The notes under the pieces are model-generated. The model was not told the origin of the DNA and did no database searches. It saw only the letters and a list, made by a program, of their open reading frames with translations. A stretch of DNA of 64,000 nucleotides from Arthrinium phaeospermum (Eukaryota; Ascomycota; Sordariomycetes; Amphisphaeriales; Apiosporaceae): assembly GCA_006503535.1 (NCBI GenBank), contig QYRS01000002.1, forward strand, positions 2,666,001 through 2,730,000. Reading direction: 5' to 3'. Numbering within the stretch: position 1 is the stretch's first letter; every line of letters starts with the position of its first letter. Below, piece after piece: positions 1 to 11,480 of this stretch. A program made the translations under genes and the position numbers.

Positions 1-1106
1 CCCGTCCAGCTTGAGGCCTCGGCTCTTTGCAACACTACTGGCAGCTCCGACTCATCGAAAACCTCGCAAACATCCGACTGGTAATGCTTGCTCAGTGTTG
101 AACCGAATATGGAGAGGCTGTGTAACCGAATCAGCAATCAAACACCACCCTTGCTGATGGATATGTACTCACATGGCATAGGTTTCCTCGAAATATTTGC
201 CAAAGAAGGAGTTCCATCCGGGAGTATTGCGCCTTGAATTTATCAGGGCGCGCATAGCATGGAGATGGTAGCGCCATGATTGCCTCCCCTCTTGCTGCAG
301 AGCGTCGTTCCAGATAAACAGGAGAACTAACGCCACGATGGCTTCATGCTGGTCATTCTTGGCGATAGCCTCACGAAGCCCCTTGATGGCCTTTTGCTCA
401 TGGACAAGGCCGTCCAGCATGAATTCACGCTTCTTAGACGAAAGCGTGATGGCCCCGTTTGAATTGCGGCGATGACTGGCCGAGAGAGCAATGATGACAT
501 GACGCAGAGCCTCATTCTGCGGAATCAAGGTGATGAAGCGTTTAAAGGGGTTTTCTCTGTCGTAGATGACGCATTCACTGCAACACCGATGCAAGACTTG
601 ATGATGGGAACCAACGTTCAGTTTCGTTCTCGGGCCAACGGGCGGGCAACGTGCGCAGAGTGGCATGTCGCGCGACTGGAAGAAGACTCACAGTATTCAA
701 GATGCCTCATGTCCGGCTCGTTCCGCGGTTCTGACAACGGCCACTGTACCATCAAGCTCTTGCCAAAGCTTTCCGGGCTAGGAGACGCGGCTGCTGCAAC
801 CGCCACGGCGTTGGCGTTGGCGTTCGCATTGGTGCTGGAGTTGGAGTTGGAGTTGGAGTTGGGCGCAAAAGTGGTCCGGCCGGCCATCTTGCCTCTGCTG
901 GCCATGCCCGTCACCCATATGACGGGCTTCTTTTCGCCATAGCCCAAGCATTCGCGGCCCGACTTTGTGCATTTGACGCAGTGCGGGAGGCGCGTATCAC
1001 ACACGACGCGCCTTTGGCGACATGTCCAACAGGGGCGGCTGGCGAACTCTGAAGGTGGAGACGAGACCTGCTGCCGGATCATAGGCACCATCGTGGTGGT
1101 TGTCAT
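1..1106 (-). CDS. Zn2Cys6 transcription factor (3' end off the window)
   Basis: Fungal binuclear zinc-cluster regulator. I read three exons: 692-1106, 173-596 and 1-117, with introns 597-691 and 118-172 (both GTGAGT donors). Joining them keeps the frame and gives a continuous sequence through HLEYF/LHRCC and EETYA/ILSIF. The cluster CWTCRQRRVVC...CVKCTKSGREC lies near residues 27-55. A simple-sequence linker follows (SNSNSNS, NANANAN), then a helical region typical of the Fungal_trans_2-type middle domain. The start ATG at 1106 is the first in frame that keeps the zinc cluster near the N-terminus. The C-terminal part lies beyond position 1. Targets cannot be inferred. Family confidence is high; exon 3 is fairly sure from frame and splice signals. 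Confidence 0.88.
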
Positions 1107-2541
1107 ATTACGGTGTTCAATGTGGAGGATATGGCCGGGGCTGCATGCTAAATTGCCCACGTAGGCGGATCTGCGTGATAAATACGGAAAATGCCAGATG
1201 ACAGGCAAGAAGAAGCGGGATGAGGAGTGCTGAAATGGGAGTGGAATTGATTGAATGCAAATGGCGCTCTGGTCATTATCTTGTCATGAAATAATGTTGT
1301 TGCACTTGATGTAGACTAGAAGGTTTCAGCGTGGGCCCGCGCTATGCCTGCTTGACCCTAGTGAGACGCCCGTTAAGCATACAAGGGCCAAGCCAGGCGG
1401 GCGTGGGGAATGGAATGCCAATGACGAGTTCCTTCAGGGTCTTTTCGTGAAAATCCCCCAATCCAAGAATCGCCATTTCCCCCCTACCAGTACCTCACTC
1501 AGCCGACTACCATTACTAATCCAGACGAGACGGCACCAATATCAAGATGGAGGAATAGCATATACCTCCTTGACACATGCTTAACTATGTTTAGCGAACC
1601 TGACTCGACCCGGGCAGGGCCCCTGTCGCGTCTGTCAAAGCCAGGACCTGCGGTGGTCTGTGACCGGTTTATTTTCGATCAGGGTGTGTACCTTAGGTAC
1701 ATACCGCTATTTAGCAGGCACGTACTGTAAGTCTGCATTGCAGGCAGTAGGCATGTAGATAGAGACTGCCAATCGAACTGTGTCGATCCCTTACATCACT
1801 GTAACAAATGACACTCCACCATATTAAATATATTGCGCCGCCCTTGTCAATAAGCCACACGGTTCGGGGATGATAGGGCAGAGAAGACTCCATGCCCCCC
1901 GGATCGGAGTGTCGGATGTCATAGCCGGGGGTCCGCAGCAAGCGGTTCTTCCCGGGGCCGCCAGACCCGTCCAGAAGGCCATGAGGCACTTCGCCTAGGA
2001 TCCGGACACTTCGGGATTTGACACTCTTGAGTCAAATCAGATGCAGCACTGGCAGAGAGGTGATTACAAACACGTCCAGCAAACCCCGAACACAATCCGG
2101 AAAGCATCACGAGTCGTCTTGACAACCCATCTCCCATCTGAACGAATCGTTCGTTGCCTGGTCTGTCAGCGCCTGGCCCGATGACAGAGGTTGTAAAGTG
2201 AGCAATAAACGTGCCACTGATGTTTCTATCGTCGATGATACTGCGCTTGAAATCCCAGAACGAACGGTACGACCTGACTTTGAGGCTGGTTTGATTACCT
2301 AAGTAGGTAGAGATTATGTACAAAAAGCATACGTCACACTTCCCGAACTCCCAAACGACAAAGAGCGAAGAGCCCCATACACACAAAGTTAAGCCAACGC
2401 CAGGCAATGCATAAAATGATCGACTTGAATGAAGCGCCTGCTGGTTTCCCACTGCCACCCACCATTCCAGTGCAGGGCCATCCACGGGTGTCCGGTTCTT
2501 GGCAGGCTTCGCTCTCGCCATTATACTGTGGTCTGAAGCAT
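1107..2541. other. Gene-free spacer
   Basis: About 1.4 kb between the promoter of the zinc-cluster regulator and the 3' end of the FYVE gene. Open frames here (for example 1919-2584 minus) are short on ATG starts and have no recognisable domain. I see no RNA gene or repeat. Confidence 0.5.
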
Positions 2542-4643
2542 CTAGACCATCCCAGGGCCACCACTGGCGTACAACCCTTGCCATCTCTCTTCTACACCGC
2601 TGACTTTCGATTTGATGGCCTCGATCTCCTGATCGAGCTCGTCCACATTCCTGGTTAGCGCGCTGACCTCCTCGAACCGTCGCGCCCCTTGCGACGACGT
2701 GATCATCTTTTGCACCATGTATCTCTGCTCCTCTAGCACGATAAGACGTTCGCGAAGATCTTTCTCCTCGGTTTCAAGCGTCGAGATGACGGTGCTGGTC
2801 TCGCTTGTCTGGCTTGCTGTTTCGAGATAGCCGTCCGTGTGATGGTTGCGCAGGGGACTTGCGGTATGCCCGTTCGGCTGAAGGAGCTTTCGGGACCCGG
2901 ACGAGGAAGACGACGATTGCTTCAGCATGCGAGGTAGGTTCTTCAGAGGAAGCATGTGCATGTGCAGAAACGAGCTGGCGCCTTGATAAATGGCTTTCTG
3001 TAAGCGCTGCTGTGTGGGGCTGTCTGTTTTCAGATCTCGAATCCGCCTAGCCGCCATGTCGTATTTCGTGAAGCTATCTATCAACCTCTTGCGCAGCTTA
3101 GATGCCTCCTTGATCTGGGCATGACTGGGCGTGCTCTGCCCATCCTGTAGGGGCATCAAAGCCCTCTGGAAGCTTGGCATGAGTTGCTGGATGCCCCGCT
3201 CAAATTGGCGTAACGTCTCATAGGCCCGTTGGTCTGGCGGTTTGTGCACGATGCTCTCGACAAAGTCGCGCTTCGCGAAGATGGTGAACTTGCATTCCCG
3301 GCACATCCGTATATCTAAACTGATCGAGTTTTCGTCCGGTTTCTCCGACGAAAGCACCGTCGGGTTCGCAACATTCAATCCGATATCCGAGGAACAAGCT
3401 GTTTGCGGGTCTGCGCAGACCACCCGCCCGCAAATCCTGCAGTGGTGTCTCCTGAAGGTCCACGATCCGAACTCTTGCTGGCAAAAGGGGCACTTGGATA
3501 CTTTAGCATCATCTTCCCATGTAACCACGGACTGCTCGATGGCCTTCCTTTGGGTTTTCTGTCCGGATAAAGACGCTACTGGCGATAGTAGACTGCTGCC
3601 ACTGTTACTTGCTGCTGTGATATCCGCGGGCGGATTGGCTAATAGTTGTGTGAGCTTGGTCAACCTTTTCTCTAGCCTGGAGATCTCTAGTGTTTGCCTC
3701 TCTACCCTCTTTTTCCGTATTGTTGCAAATGCTTCCGTATGGTCTCTCGTGAGCCCGCTGTGATCGTTGTAGCCTTCTCTTGATTTGTAACAGGTTTCGC
3801 AGACCCTGTACCAGTAGCCCCTAATCGGTTCATGCGTAGCTGATCTCGACAGCTTCATCTGGTACATGGTATGGTCTTCGCAGAACAGTCTGCCACAGTT
3901 CCTACAATTTATGCTGCCGTTCACCGCGCCTAGGCGCTTGTCGCACGAAGGCTCTGTACAAGGGTCGTTCATGGTCGGTCGTTGCCAGTGTGATTTCGTG
4001 ATTATATCGTCCGGGTCGAAGGGGATCTCCGGCAAGACGGCAGGGGCCTTGGGACCGGTGGGCGCAGCGTAGAAAGGAGGGGGCAAGCTCTCATTGGACT
4101 CGAAAACCTCGAGGCCGCGCAGTTTCTGGTTGATTATGGATAGCGGCTGAAATCGCTTCGCTTTGTCGACTTGTTTATCAAACCACGTCTTCACCTCGTC
4201 TTGCTGGAACTCGGGCAATTCTTGATGGTTGTCGTCGATATGTCGATTCAGTTGGAGGAGCGTCAACTACAACGTCTTGTTCAGCATTTCTCCGCCAGCA
4301 GGGTAATATTTGGACCGTGAGCAGCACCACGTACCATCTCCTCTTCACATATGGGACAGACAAGTTTGCTGCCATTAGAAGCGCCGGCGCTGGGCCCTGC
4401 GAGGCTGACTCTGGAGGTGAGGTCTTGGGGGAAGTCGGGCAGCGGACTTGAGGACCCTGGCGACCCGGAAGCAGGCGATGCCAGCGAGTCGCCAATGGAA
4501 CCCAGAGACGCGGTACTGTCGGATTGTGCATAGTAACTGGTGGCCCGCTGCACGGAAGGCGACGCGGCTGCTGCTGTCGGCGGTGGCTGCAGTCCCTTTC
4601 CACTCCCCAGGACGCGACCCCCGCCGAGCTTACGGCTCGCCAT
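2542..4643 (-). CDS. pep7: Vac1/Pep7-type FYVE endosomal tethering protein
   Basis: Two exons, 4335-4643 and 2542-4266, with a 68-nt intron (GTACGT...TAG) that splits the N-terminal C2H2 finger: CPICEEEM ends exon 1 and LTLLQLNRHIDDNH opens exon 2. About 676 aa. Domains in order: a low-complexity Ser/Pro N-terminus, the C2H2 finger, a first FYVE-like zinc domain (CTEPSCDKR...CRNCGRLFC...CETCY), then a second FYVE domain with the phosphoinositide-binding core RRHHCRICGRVVC, and finally coiled-coil helices resembling the Rab-binding part of Vac1/rabenosyn-5. In yeast, Vac1/Pep7 binds PI3P and Vps21 on endosomes and works with Vps45 and Pep12 in Golgi-to-vacuole traffic. The domain order makes orthology likely. 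Confidence 0.9.
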
Positions 4644-5609
4644 GACGTCGGTTTCGAAGGTCTCCTAGAATCTGAACCTGCCTATGGGCGACGCCAAGCG
4701 TGCCATGATGTTGCTACCCAGCTCACGCTCTGGCAATGGTCGATGGGAAGCAAGAGAAGTGAGAGGGGAGGTTCAGATACAGTTAAGGTTAGAAGAGGCC
4801 AGTGGTCTGGTATGGTTGGTTGTTCATGATGCCTAGGCAGATCGGGAACGGGACGGAGTTCACAAGGCTACCGACAGCACCCCCTGCACTGCAGACCAAC
4901 AGCCAAAAACTGGGTACATCGGCGAGCGTACAGCTACAAGCCAGCTACTGGCTGCACACACCTGAGGTAGCGGGCGGGGGCGCCCCTAAGCTACCTGGTT
5001 AGGCGTAAGTCCTAATAAATTCAGCCCATGGTTAGCATGGTCCGCTTCTAATCTGCCCTATCGAAATGAAGTAACCTAGCCTGGGGGGACGGAGAGGCTA
5101 ACTGCATGTATGCAGTGAGTGAGCACTTGTGAACTAAAACTGAAACAAGTCTCGAACTCTTGCGATCGAAGAGATGCACTGATCAGTAAGTATATCCAAA
5201 TTGATATAGACGGCTGACTACGAGATAAGGTGCTGATGTACATTGATTACTTGCCTAATCGTGCTATGGCCCGGCATCTTACCTATCGAATCCACAGCCC
5301 GTTTTTATCGAAGTTTCCCTGTTGATAAATCACTTTCTTGCATTCAGCTGCTGGCTACAACGAACCGAAGGTTTGGTACGTTGCGATGCGGGGTCCTTTG
5401 GCTGCCATGATTTCGACAGGGATCCTCGCGTGCCAACGTGCCTCCAGAATTTTTTGAAGCTCCCCCGATGGTGCCGTCATAGCACCGGTGTCGCAGCATC
5501 ACCAGTTGATATGGCTTGAAATCCATATTATTATTATCATTAGTTCGGGAACTGATGCTATACCCAACCATTACATTCTGACGCGTCTAACTCTCGTCTC
5601 ATCGCAGCC
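4644..5609. other. Divergent promoter region
   Basis: Nearly 1 kb between the divergently transcribed FYVE and Met8 genes. No coding potential or repeat recognised. It should hold both promoters. Confidence 0.5.
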
Positions 5610-6530
5610 ATGTCTGAGTCCACAGAGAAGTTCCCGGAGGTCCAAGGCGGTGGCAGCTTGATTCTTGCCTGGCAGATCAAGAACAAGCACGTTCTCGTCG
5701 TCGGCGGCGGTGAGGTGAGTCTGGAACCACCTCCCTCTCTCTTCCCAGGCGAATGTCCTTCCTCGACGCATGCACAACTACTGACCAGGGACCCTCGCCA
5801 TCGCCTTTAGGTCGCCGCCGGCCGCATCCTCAACCTCCTCAACGCCGACGCCCTCGTGACCGTCGTCTGCCCGGCCGAGGGCCTGAACCCCGAGGTGCGC
5901 CACCGCATCGCGCACAACCAGGTGACGCACATCGACCGCAAGTTCGAGCCGACCGACCTCGAGGCCCTGCCGTCGCCCACGACGACCGACTCGCCGCTGG
6001 GCCCGCCCGCCATGGTGCTGACGGCGGTCGACGACCCGGCCGCCTCGACGCAGATCTGGAAGCTGTGCAAGGCGGCGCGGATCCCCGCCAACATCGCCGA
6101 CGTGCCGCCCGAGTGCGACTTCTACTTCGGCAGCGTCCACCGCGACGGCCCGCTCCAGATCATGGTCTCGACCAACGGCAAGGGGCCCCGCCTCGCCGCC
6201 AGCATCCGCAAGTTCATCGGCCAGACCTTGCCCGTCGGCGTCGGCGACGCCATCGAGCGCATCGGCCTGCTCCGCGCCAAGCTGCGCGAGCTCTCGCCCG
6301 CGGTCGAGGACGGGCCCAACCGCATGCGCTGGATGATCCGCGTCAGCGACCGCTACAGCTGGGACGAGATGTGCGACCTGAGCGACGAGGACATGGACAA
6401 CCTGCTCAGCTACTACAAGCCGAAGGAGGTCCCGGATATAGACATCCTCAAGGCCATGAGGGGCGGCGGCATGTCGGCCGACGATATGGATGTTTTCGAC
6501 GGATCTTTCGGATTTAGCCTCGGGGTATAG
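5610..6530 (+). CDS. met8: Met8-type siroheme synthase (precorrin-2 dehydrogenase / ferrochelatase)
   Basis: Exons 5610-5714 and 5811-6530 are joined over a 96-nt intron (GTGAGT...TTTAG), giving 274 aa, the length of yeast Met8p. The N-terminus holds a Rossmann NAD-binding core, KHVLVVGGGEVAAGRI, split by the intron right after GGGE. The rest matches the Met8 layout, including a PANIADVPPECDFYFGS segment followed by STNGKGPRLAASIRK. In yeast the bifunctional enzyme oxidises precorrin-2 with NAD and inserts iron to make siroheme, the cofactor of sulfite (and nitrite) reductase. It is therefore part of sulfur and nitrogen assimilation in the cytosol. Exon 2 is much more GC-rich than the flanks, as in other coding regions here. 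Confidence 0.95.
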
Positions 6531-6830
6531 ACTACATTGGGTTTCCAAAATTGGACCTGGGGGCCGGGTATGATTTCCCCCTTTACATGTACAGGCAGGC
6601 GTCAGGAGTATATGAACAAAAATGCAAATAATTCATTCACCGGCAGATTGCAGTGGGGTGCCTCAAATGAGGGAACTGTTGTCACCACGGCCCCGCTCGG
6701 GAAGACTTGGAGCCACCATGCTGCTGTGGTCTAGAGGTGTCTATTTTCAATCTAGGTACCTCTCTATAACTTCTAACGTTCATTGGTTCAACATGTCTCA
6801 AACTCTTACGGCAGAACCTCCAATCCGCGT

Positions 6831-8630
6831 CTAGGCGAGTTTGCCCAACACACCCTCCCATGGCCGTAGCGGAACCAAGTCCGTCTTGGGCTTCTTGATC
6901 TGGCCCTTGGTGTAGTTGCTGCGGGCCCAGGAGTCAATCTGAAGGTCCGCCGGCATGTGCCACTCGACCTCGCGGCCCGAGAAGTTGAGCACAACGAGCC
7001 ACTTCTCCCCCGTCTTGCTGCCCGTCTTGACATACGCGTACACGTTGGGGTGCTCCGGGCTGAGCTCCTGGAAGCCGCCGTACACAAATGCGTCGGCGTG
7101 CTCCCGGCGGTCCTGGAGGGCCTGCTGCCAGAACTGCCAAGGCGACAGGTTCTCGGAGTCGGTGGCGTTCATCTGCGCCTCGGCGTTCACGGCCTTGTAG
7201 TCCTCCATGACGCGCATCCAGGGCTCGACCCCCGCGTCGCAAAAGCCGGCGTTGGCCTGGGCGTTCCAGTGCATCGGCGTCCGCGCGTGGTCGCGCGCCT
7301 TCATGTCCACGACGGCGCGGCAGTGGCGCAGCATCTCATCGTCGCCCGCGTAGATCTCCTGGCACTTCTTCCAGTAGTTGATGGTCTCACAGTCTTTGTA
7401 CTCGGCCATGTCCCAGCGCTCGGGGTCGATGTTGCGCATGCCGATCTCCTCGCCCTGGTACACGAACAGCGTGCCGCTCAGCGTAGTCTGCATCAGCGCC
7501 AGCAGCCTTGCCGAGATGTGCCGGTACCGGTCGCTGTCATCGGCGTACCGCGTGATGGACCGCGGGTTGTCGTGGTTCTCGATGAAGATGGAGTTCCACC
7601 CATCCTGCTCGCTCATGACCCGCTGCCACTTGGTCACGATGGCCTTCATGTCCTTGACGTCCCACGGCTTCAGCGACATGCGCACGTGTGGCTTGTCGAT
7701 GTCCACGAGGTCGAAGATGAAGATCATGCGCAGCTCCCCCGCGTTGGCGCCGACGGTGCGCAGGATCTCCTTGGGCTCGCTGACACCGGGCATCTCGCCC
7801 ACGGTGATGGTGTCGTACTTGCTCAGGACCTCGCGGTGCATCTCTTGGAGGTAGTCGTGGAGCTTGGGGCCGTTGACGAAGTACTTGAAGGCCGGCTGGT
7901 ACTTGTGGCCAGCGCCGAGCACGACGTCGGCGTCGGGATAGCCTGGTACCTTGGAGATGAGGTTGATGACGTCCATGCGGAAGCCGGCGGCACCTCTGTT
8001 CATCCAAAAGTGCATAACGTCCCACACGGCGGCGCGAACGTCCGGGTTCTCCCAGTTCAGATCGGGCTGCTCCGCGGTGAAGAGGCTGAGATAGTATTCG
8101 CCCGTCTTCTCGTCGTAGGTCCACGCCGAGTTGCCCTCGCCCAGGATCATGGCCCAGTTGTTGGGCGGCTCAGGCTTGCCGTCGGCGCTGATGCTCTTAG
8201 GCTTTCGCCAGATGTACCAGTCCCGCTTGGGGCTGTCTTTGCTGCTGCGGCTCTCGAGAAACCAGGCGTGCTCGTTGCTGGTGTGGTTCACGACCAAGTC
8301 CATCATGAGCTTCATGCCGCGCTTCTTGAGCTCGGCGATGAGCGTGTCCACGTCTTCCAGGGTTCCATATCGGTGGTCGATGTCCTTGTAATCGGCAGTG
8401 TCATAACCCATATCGGCCTGGGGCGACTTGAGGAATGGGGACGACCAGACAACATTGACGCCCAGAGACTCGAGGTAATCAAGTCTGGAAATGATACCTT
8501 TGATGCTCCCCCATCCCGATGTGGCCCCTGGGTGGGACTGAAAGGATGAGGGGTAGATCTGGTACACGACAGCCTCTTTCCACCACTGGGGTGTAGAGAA
8601 TGAAGACACCTGCTGGCTTGCGGTAGACAT
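6831..8630 (-). CDS. GH13 alpha-glucosidase / maltase
   Basis: Single exon, 599 aa, no signal peptide, so probably a cytosolic oligo-1,4/1,6-glucosidase. The four GH13 regions are readable: DLVVNH (111-116), GFRMDVINL with the nucleophile Asp220, VGEMPG with the acid/base Glu279, and ENHDNPR with the transition-state Asp354. The N-terminus WWKEAVVYQIYPSSF and YDTADYKDIDHRYGT are typical of fungal maltases (MalT/AgdC-like, GH13_40). The substrate should be maltose or isomaltose-type oligosaccharides imported by a permease. No maltose permease or Mal-type regulator is seen next to it. Confidence 0.95.
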   Translation of the reverse strand: MSTASQQVSSFSTPQWWKEAVVYQIYPSSFQSHPGATSGWGSIKGIISRLDYLESLGVNVVWSSPFLKSPQADMGYDTADYKDIDHRYGTLEDVDTLIAELKKRGMKLMMDLVVNHTSNEHAWFLESRSSKDSPKRDWYIWRKPKSISADGKPEPPNNWAMILGEGNSAWTYDEKTGEYYLSLFTAEQPDLNWENPDVRAAVWDVMHFWMNRGAAGFRMDVINLISKVPGYPDADVVLGAGHKYQPAFKYFVNGPKLHDYLQEMHREVLSKYDTITVGEMPGVSEPKEILRTVGANAGELRMIFIFDLVDIDKPHVRMSLKPWDVKDMKAIVTKWQRVMSEQDGWNSIFIENHDNPRSITRYADDSDRYRHISARLLALMQTTLSGTLFVYQGEEIGMRNIDPERWDMAEYKDCETINYWKKCQEIYAGDDEMLRHCRAVVDMKARDHARTPMHWNAQANAGFCDAGVEPWMRVMEDYKAVNAEAQMNATDSENLSPWQFWQQALQDRREHADAFVYGGFQELSPEHPNVYAYVKTGSKTGEKWLVVLNFSGREVEWHMPADLQIDSWARSNYTKGQIKKPKTDLVPLRPWEGVLGKLA

Positions 8631-9532
8631 GATGAGATATGATTATCTCGGTGAGCGAGATATGCTCTTGCTGGGCGGTTTCGTCAAGTGGCGTTCGGCC
8701 GAGTAATGTATCTTGAGCGATCCCCGGGGCAGAAGGGTTTGGGATGTAAGTCTAATTCTTGGGTTCAATACTTCTATGAAAGATGATGTTATTACGGTCT
8801 TGCACTTTGTTTACTCTGGGGCAGCTGCGTTGGTTTTAAATATGGCTATGACAGAATGTTAGAAGGGACGTCCTGGACGTTTGCTGTTGGACTTGCGTAA
8901 TGTTGCACTTGGGTAGTGGCGTGGTTTCCCCGAGAATACTACCGGTCATTCTGACCCACGTAATATGCGGGATGATCTTGGCGCCTCCCCACCAGCAAGC
9001 AGCAACCCCATCTGCATCTGGGTTTGCAATTGCCGCAAGCACAGGTTCAGACCGGATAATCCAGACAGGGGTCAATCTGCAATATCAAACTTGGTTTATA
9101 TAACAAATAGTCATGTTACACTTGACACCTCAAGATATATGTACACTTCTACTTTTTGCCGGCTTCGAATTGATCTTGACGGGGGTCCAGCAGGATGGTC
9201 TGGGACTGACAACGAAGTCGAGTTTTGTGGCAGGTTTGGGTTCCTTTGTCTCAGCAAAGGAAGGAGTATGACTCGTTTTCATTGACGACGAGATGTATTT
9301 GCCATTCCACTACTCACTGGCTATGACATATCGTCCGTCATGGGATTTAATTAGATGATACTCATACGTGTTCCCCACCTGCTTTGCCAGCGCAGTTTCC
9401 AACGAACGGTGACGAATTATAGCAAAAAAGAACCCAAAATTGCGTAAAACAAAAAGTTGATTGCCGGCGAAGAATATTGGCCGTTCTCAGGTATGCTATT
9501 CGAAAAGTAAAAATAGAAAAATTAAGTATTTC
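8631..9532. other. Spacer with alpha-glucosidase promoter
   Basis: About 0.9 kb upstream of the alpha-glucosidase up to the tRNA gene. Moderately AT-rich towards 9360-9530. No gene recognised. Confidence 0.45.
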
Positions 9533-9634
9533 CTCTCCCGGACAGGCTTGAACTGTCAACCTCTCGATTGCAGAAGCCCCTGAAGTCAGGGGCAAGTAAC
9601 AGTCGAACGCGCTAGCCAATTGCGCCACGGAAGA
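9533..9634 (-). tRNA. tRNA-Asn (GUU) with 28-nt intron
   Basis: On the minus strand all arms fold. Acceptor TCTTCCG pairs with CGGGAGA, and the discriminator is G. D stem GCGC/GCGC, anticodon stem TTCGA/TCGAG, T arm GACAG-TTCAAGC-CTGTC. The anticodon GTT lies at 9598-9600 and reads Asn codons. The loop is interrupted after position 37 by an intron at 9569-9596, which contains a GCCCCTGA...TCAGGGGC hairpin. That is the canonical position for eukaryotic tRNA introns removed by tRNA endonuclease. The mature tRNA is 74 nt before CCA addition. Confidence 0.93.
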
Positions 9635-10368
9635 CTTGCTGCTGCGTGTTGCTGCTGATGGAACACAATTTCTTTATTGCCATACATATGGTGGGCAACG
9701 ACTTTCGGGCTTGGGTACGGTACCTGTACAATCTAGGTAAGAAACACGGCCTCCTGTTGCTTCTGCGGGTTCCTGGGGAAGGAGGGGATCATTTAGAGGC
9801 TACAATTTGACTTGAGAGTTTGCACGTCCAATATCACTTCTTTCGTCAAAGAAGATGCATTCTGCCGAACAGCGGCCCAGCTCTCAGAGCAGTGCATTGC
9901 AAAAGTCCGAGTATTTGGCTTGCATTTCCACTGGCGCCATGATGTTGACTATTTCGATATAAGGTGAGGGTGGGATTCTTTCTTGATCAGCCGAAAGAAT
10001 GACACTCTCAAGCACACAAAGGCACTCAAAGTTTATCGCGGGAGTGGCAGATGTGAAAAGAAGGGTAGACAAAGCACGTATAATTATATCTCCTTAGTTA
10101 CCGCACAATGGCCTTGTTAATACAATCCAAAAGTTACAAACTCTCCTTGGGCAAGACCATAACAGCTGTGTTGTTCTCGTGGTGTTATGAACAGTATTGT
10201 CTCTATTTGGATATAAAACAAATACACCCTGCCCCGAACTTGACGATGCTTCCTTTTCCCTCCCCATACTAACATTGTTTTACGCGAATCCTCCCCTGTT
10301 TACTATTCTCATTGCTTACTTGCTGCTCACAGATCACAGTAACCCTCTCTACACTGGTAACGAAAGCT
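9635..10368. other. Gene-free spacer
   Basis: About 730 bp between the tRNA and the F-box gene. It contains only short unsupported open frames (for example 10197-10430 plus, which ends at a stop just before the F-box frame). No repeat recognised. Confidence 0.4.
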
Positions 10369-11480
10369 ATGGCTTCCAACCAGGTCATTCTCTACCGCGG
10401 CGCCGGGCACGGCGGCGTAAACCCGGTTGAGATCATTTGCAACGCCCCCCGGAGGTGTTCATCCTGATCCTCGACCGGCTTCCTCTGCCGGACCAGGCGC
10501 GATTGGCTACGGTCAATCGTTCCCTTCGAGCCACCGTGATCCCCGTCCTCAACGGGTGGGCGTGGCGAGACCCCCCAGTCAGCCTGCCGTCCATGATCAC
10601 CTTCGGCATGTTGGGTTGGCAATTCCTGGCACAGGCCGAACAGAAGGCCGCGGCCCGTGGCTTTGTGGCATGCCCCTGGTGTGCCACGATCCACCCACCG
10701 CTAGCCTCGATCGATCCTGACTATTCGGGTTTTGCCTGCCAGGCCACCCCGCGCGCCGCCTATGAGCGCGACAACGGCCGACTGGTCACTCTCTACGAGC
10801 GACCAGCGGACTGGCACCCACTGGTAATCTACGCCTATGTAATGTACTCGCAGAGTAGCTATCCGACCACGACTCTGTGCCGCACCGCCCAGCTGGACTG
10901 CCACCAGCTAACCTTCATGGACGCTGGAGAAGGCACCAGCGTGCAGTGCGCGCATGAGGAGTGGCGGATGGCGTGGCGGCCGGGAACAGGCCTGTTTATA
11001 CGCCATAGAATCTCCGAGATCATCCTCTCGGATGATCAAGGCGGTATGATGGACCGCCCGTGCTGCCCCTGCGAAGCACACACCAAATGGTACGATTATG
11101 ACGCCCTCCGCCAGGAGGACTTCTCATCGGCAGTGGTAACCGAGTTCCAAACCGGCCTACCCGTGCCGCTTGACGTTGTGGAAGAGGACGTTCTTTCGGA
11201 GGCCCACCGTCGGTCCCCTACCCTGCTAGTGGGACCGGTAGGTGGCTGCGCCTATTGCGGAATAGATTGGCAGGCGGCCTGGACCTCCTCGCCCGGCGAC
11301 GGAGAAGCGGGCAGCCTCCATTGGACGGTATGGTACTTCCTAGGAAGTCCCACGTCGGCCTTGGATACAATTAATTCCCTTTTGGACCGCTCCGATCGAG
11401 CGAACCCTGCCAGACCGGCCCTCTTGGGCATCGGCACAGTTGCCGCCCTTTCGGGCATGACCAATGACTACCACAACTAG
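10369..11480 (+). CDS. F-box protein with apparent 1-nt frameshift near the start
   Basis: The open frame from about 10437 to 11480 encodes an F-box helix set (PPEVFILILDRLPLPDQARL, then ATVNRSLRATVIP). F-boxes bind Skp1 and recruit substrates to SCF ubiquitin ligases. The frame has no ATG of its own before the F-box and is closed by a stop at 10428-10430. In another frame, ATG 10369 opens MASNQVILYRGAGHGG and runs into a C6 tract (10445-10450); one extra C there would join it to the F-box as NAPPEVF. I therefore model the start at 10369 with a missing base. The C-terminal part has paired cysteines (CPWC, CCPC, CAYC) but no recognised domain, so the substrate is unknown. An unrecognised 5' exon is the alternative. 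Confidence 0.62.

Noticed and set aside
1919..2584. 221-codon minus-strand frame
   Set aside because: Lies in the 3' flank of the FYVE gene; no domain, poor codon pattern.
6957..8549. 530-codon open frame on the plus strand
   Set aside because: Antisense shadow of the GC-rich GH13 gene; low-complexity Val/His/Leu composition and no domain.
10197..10430. Possible upstream exon of the F-box gene
   Set aside because: Same frame but closed by a stop just before the F-box; no good donor/acceptor pair restores it.
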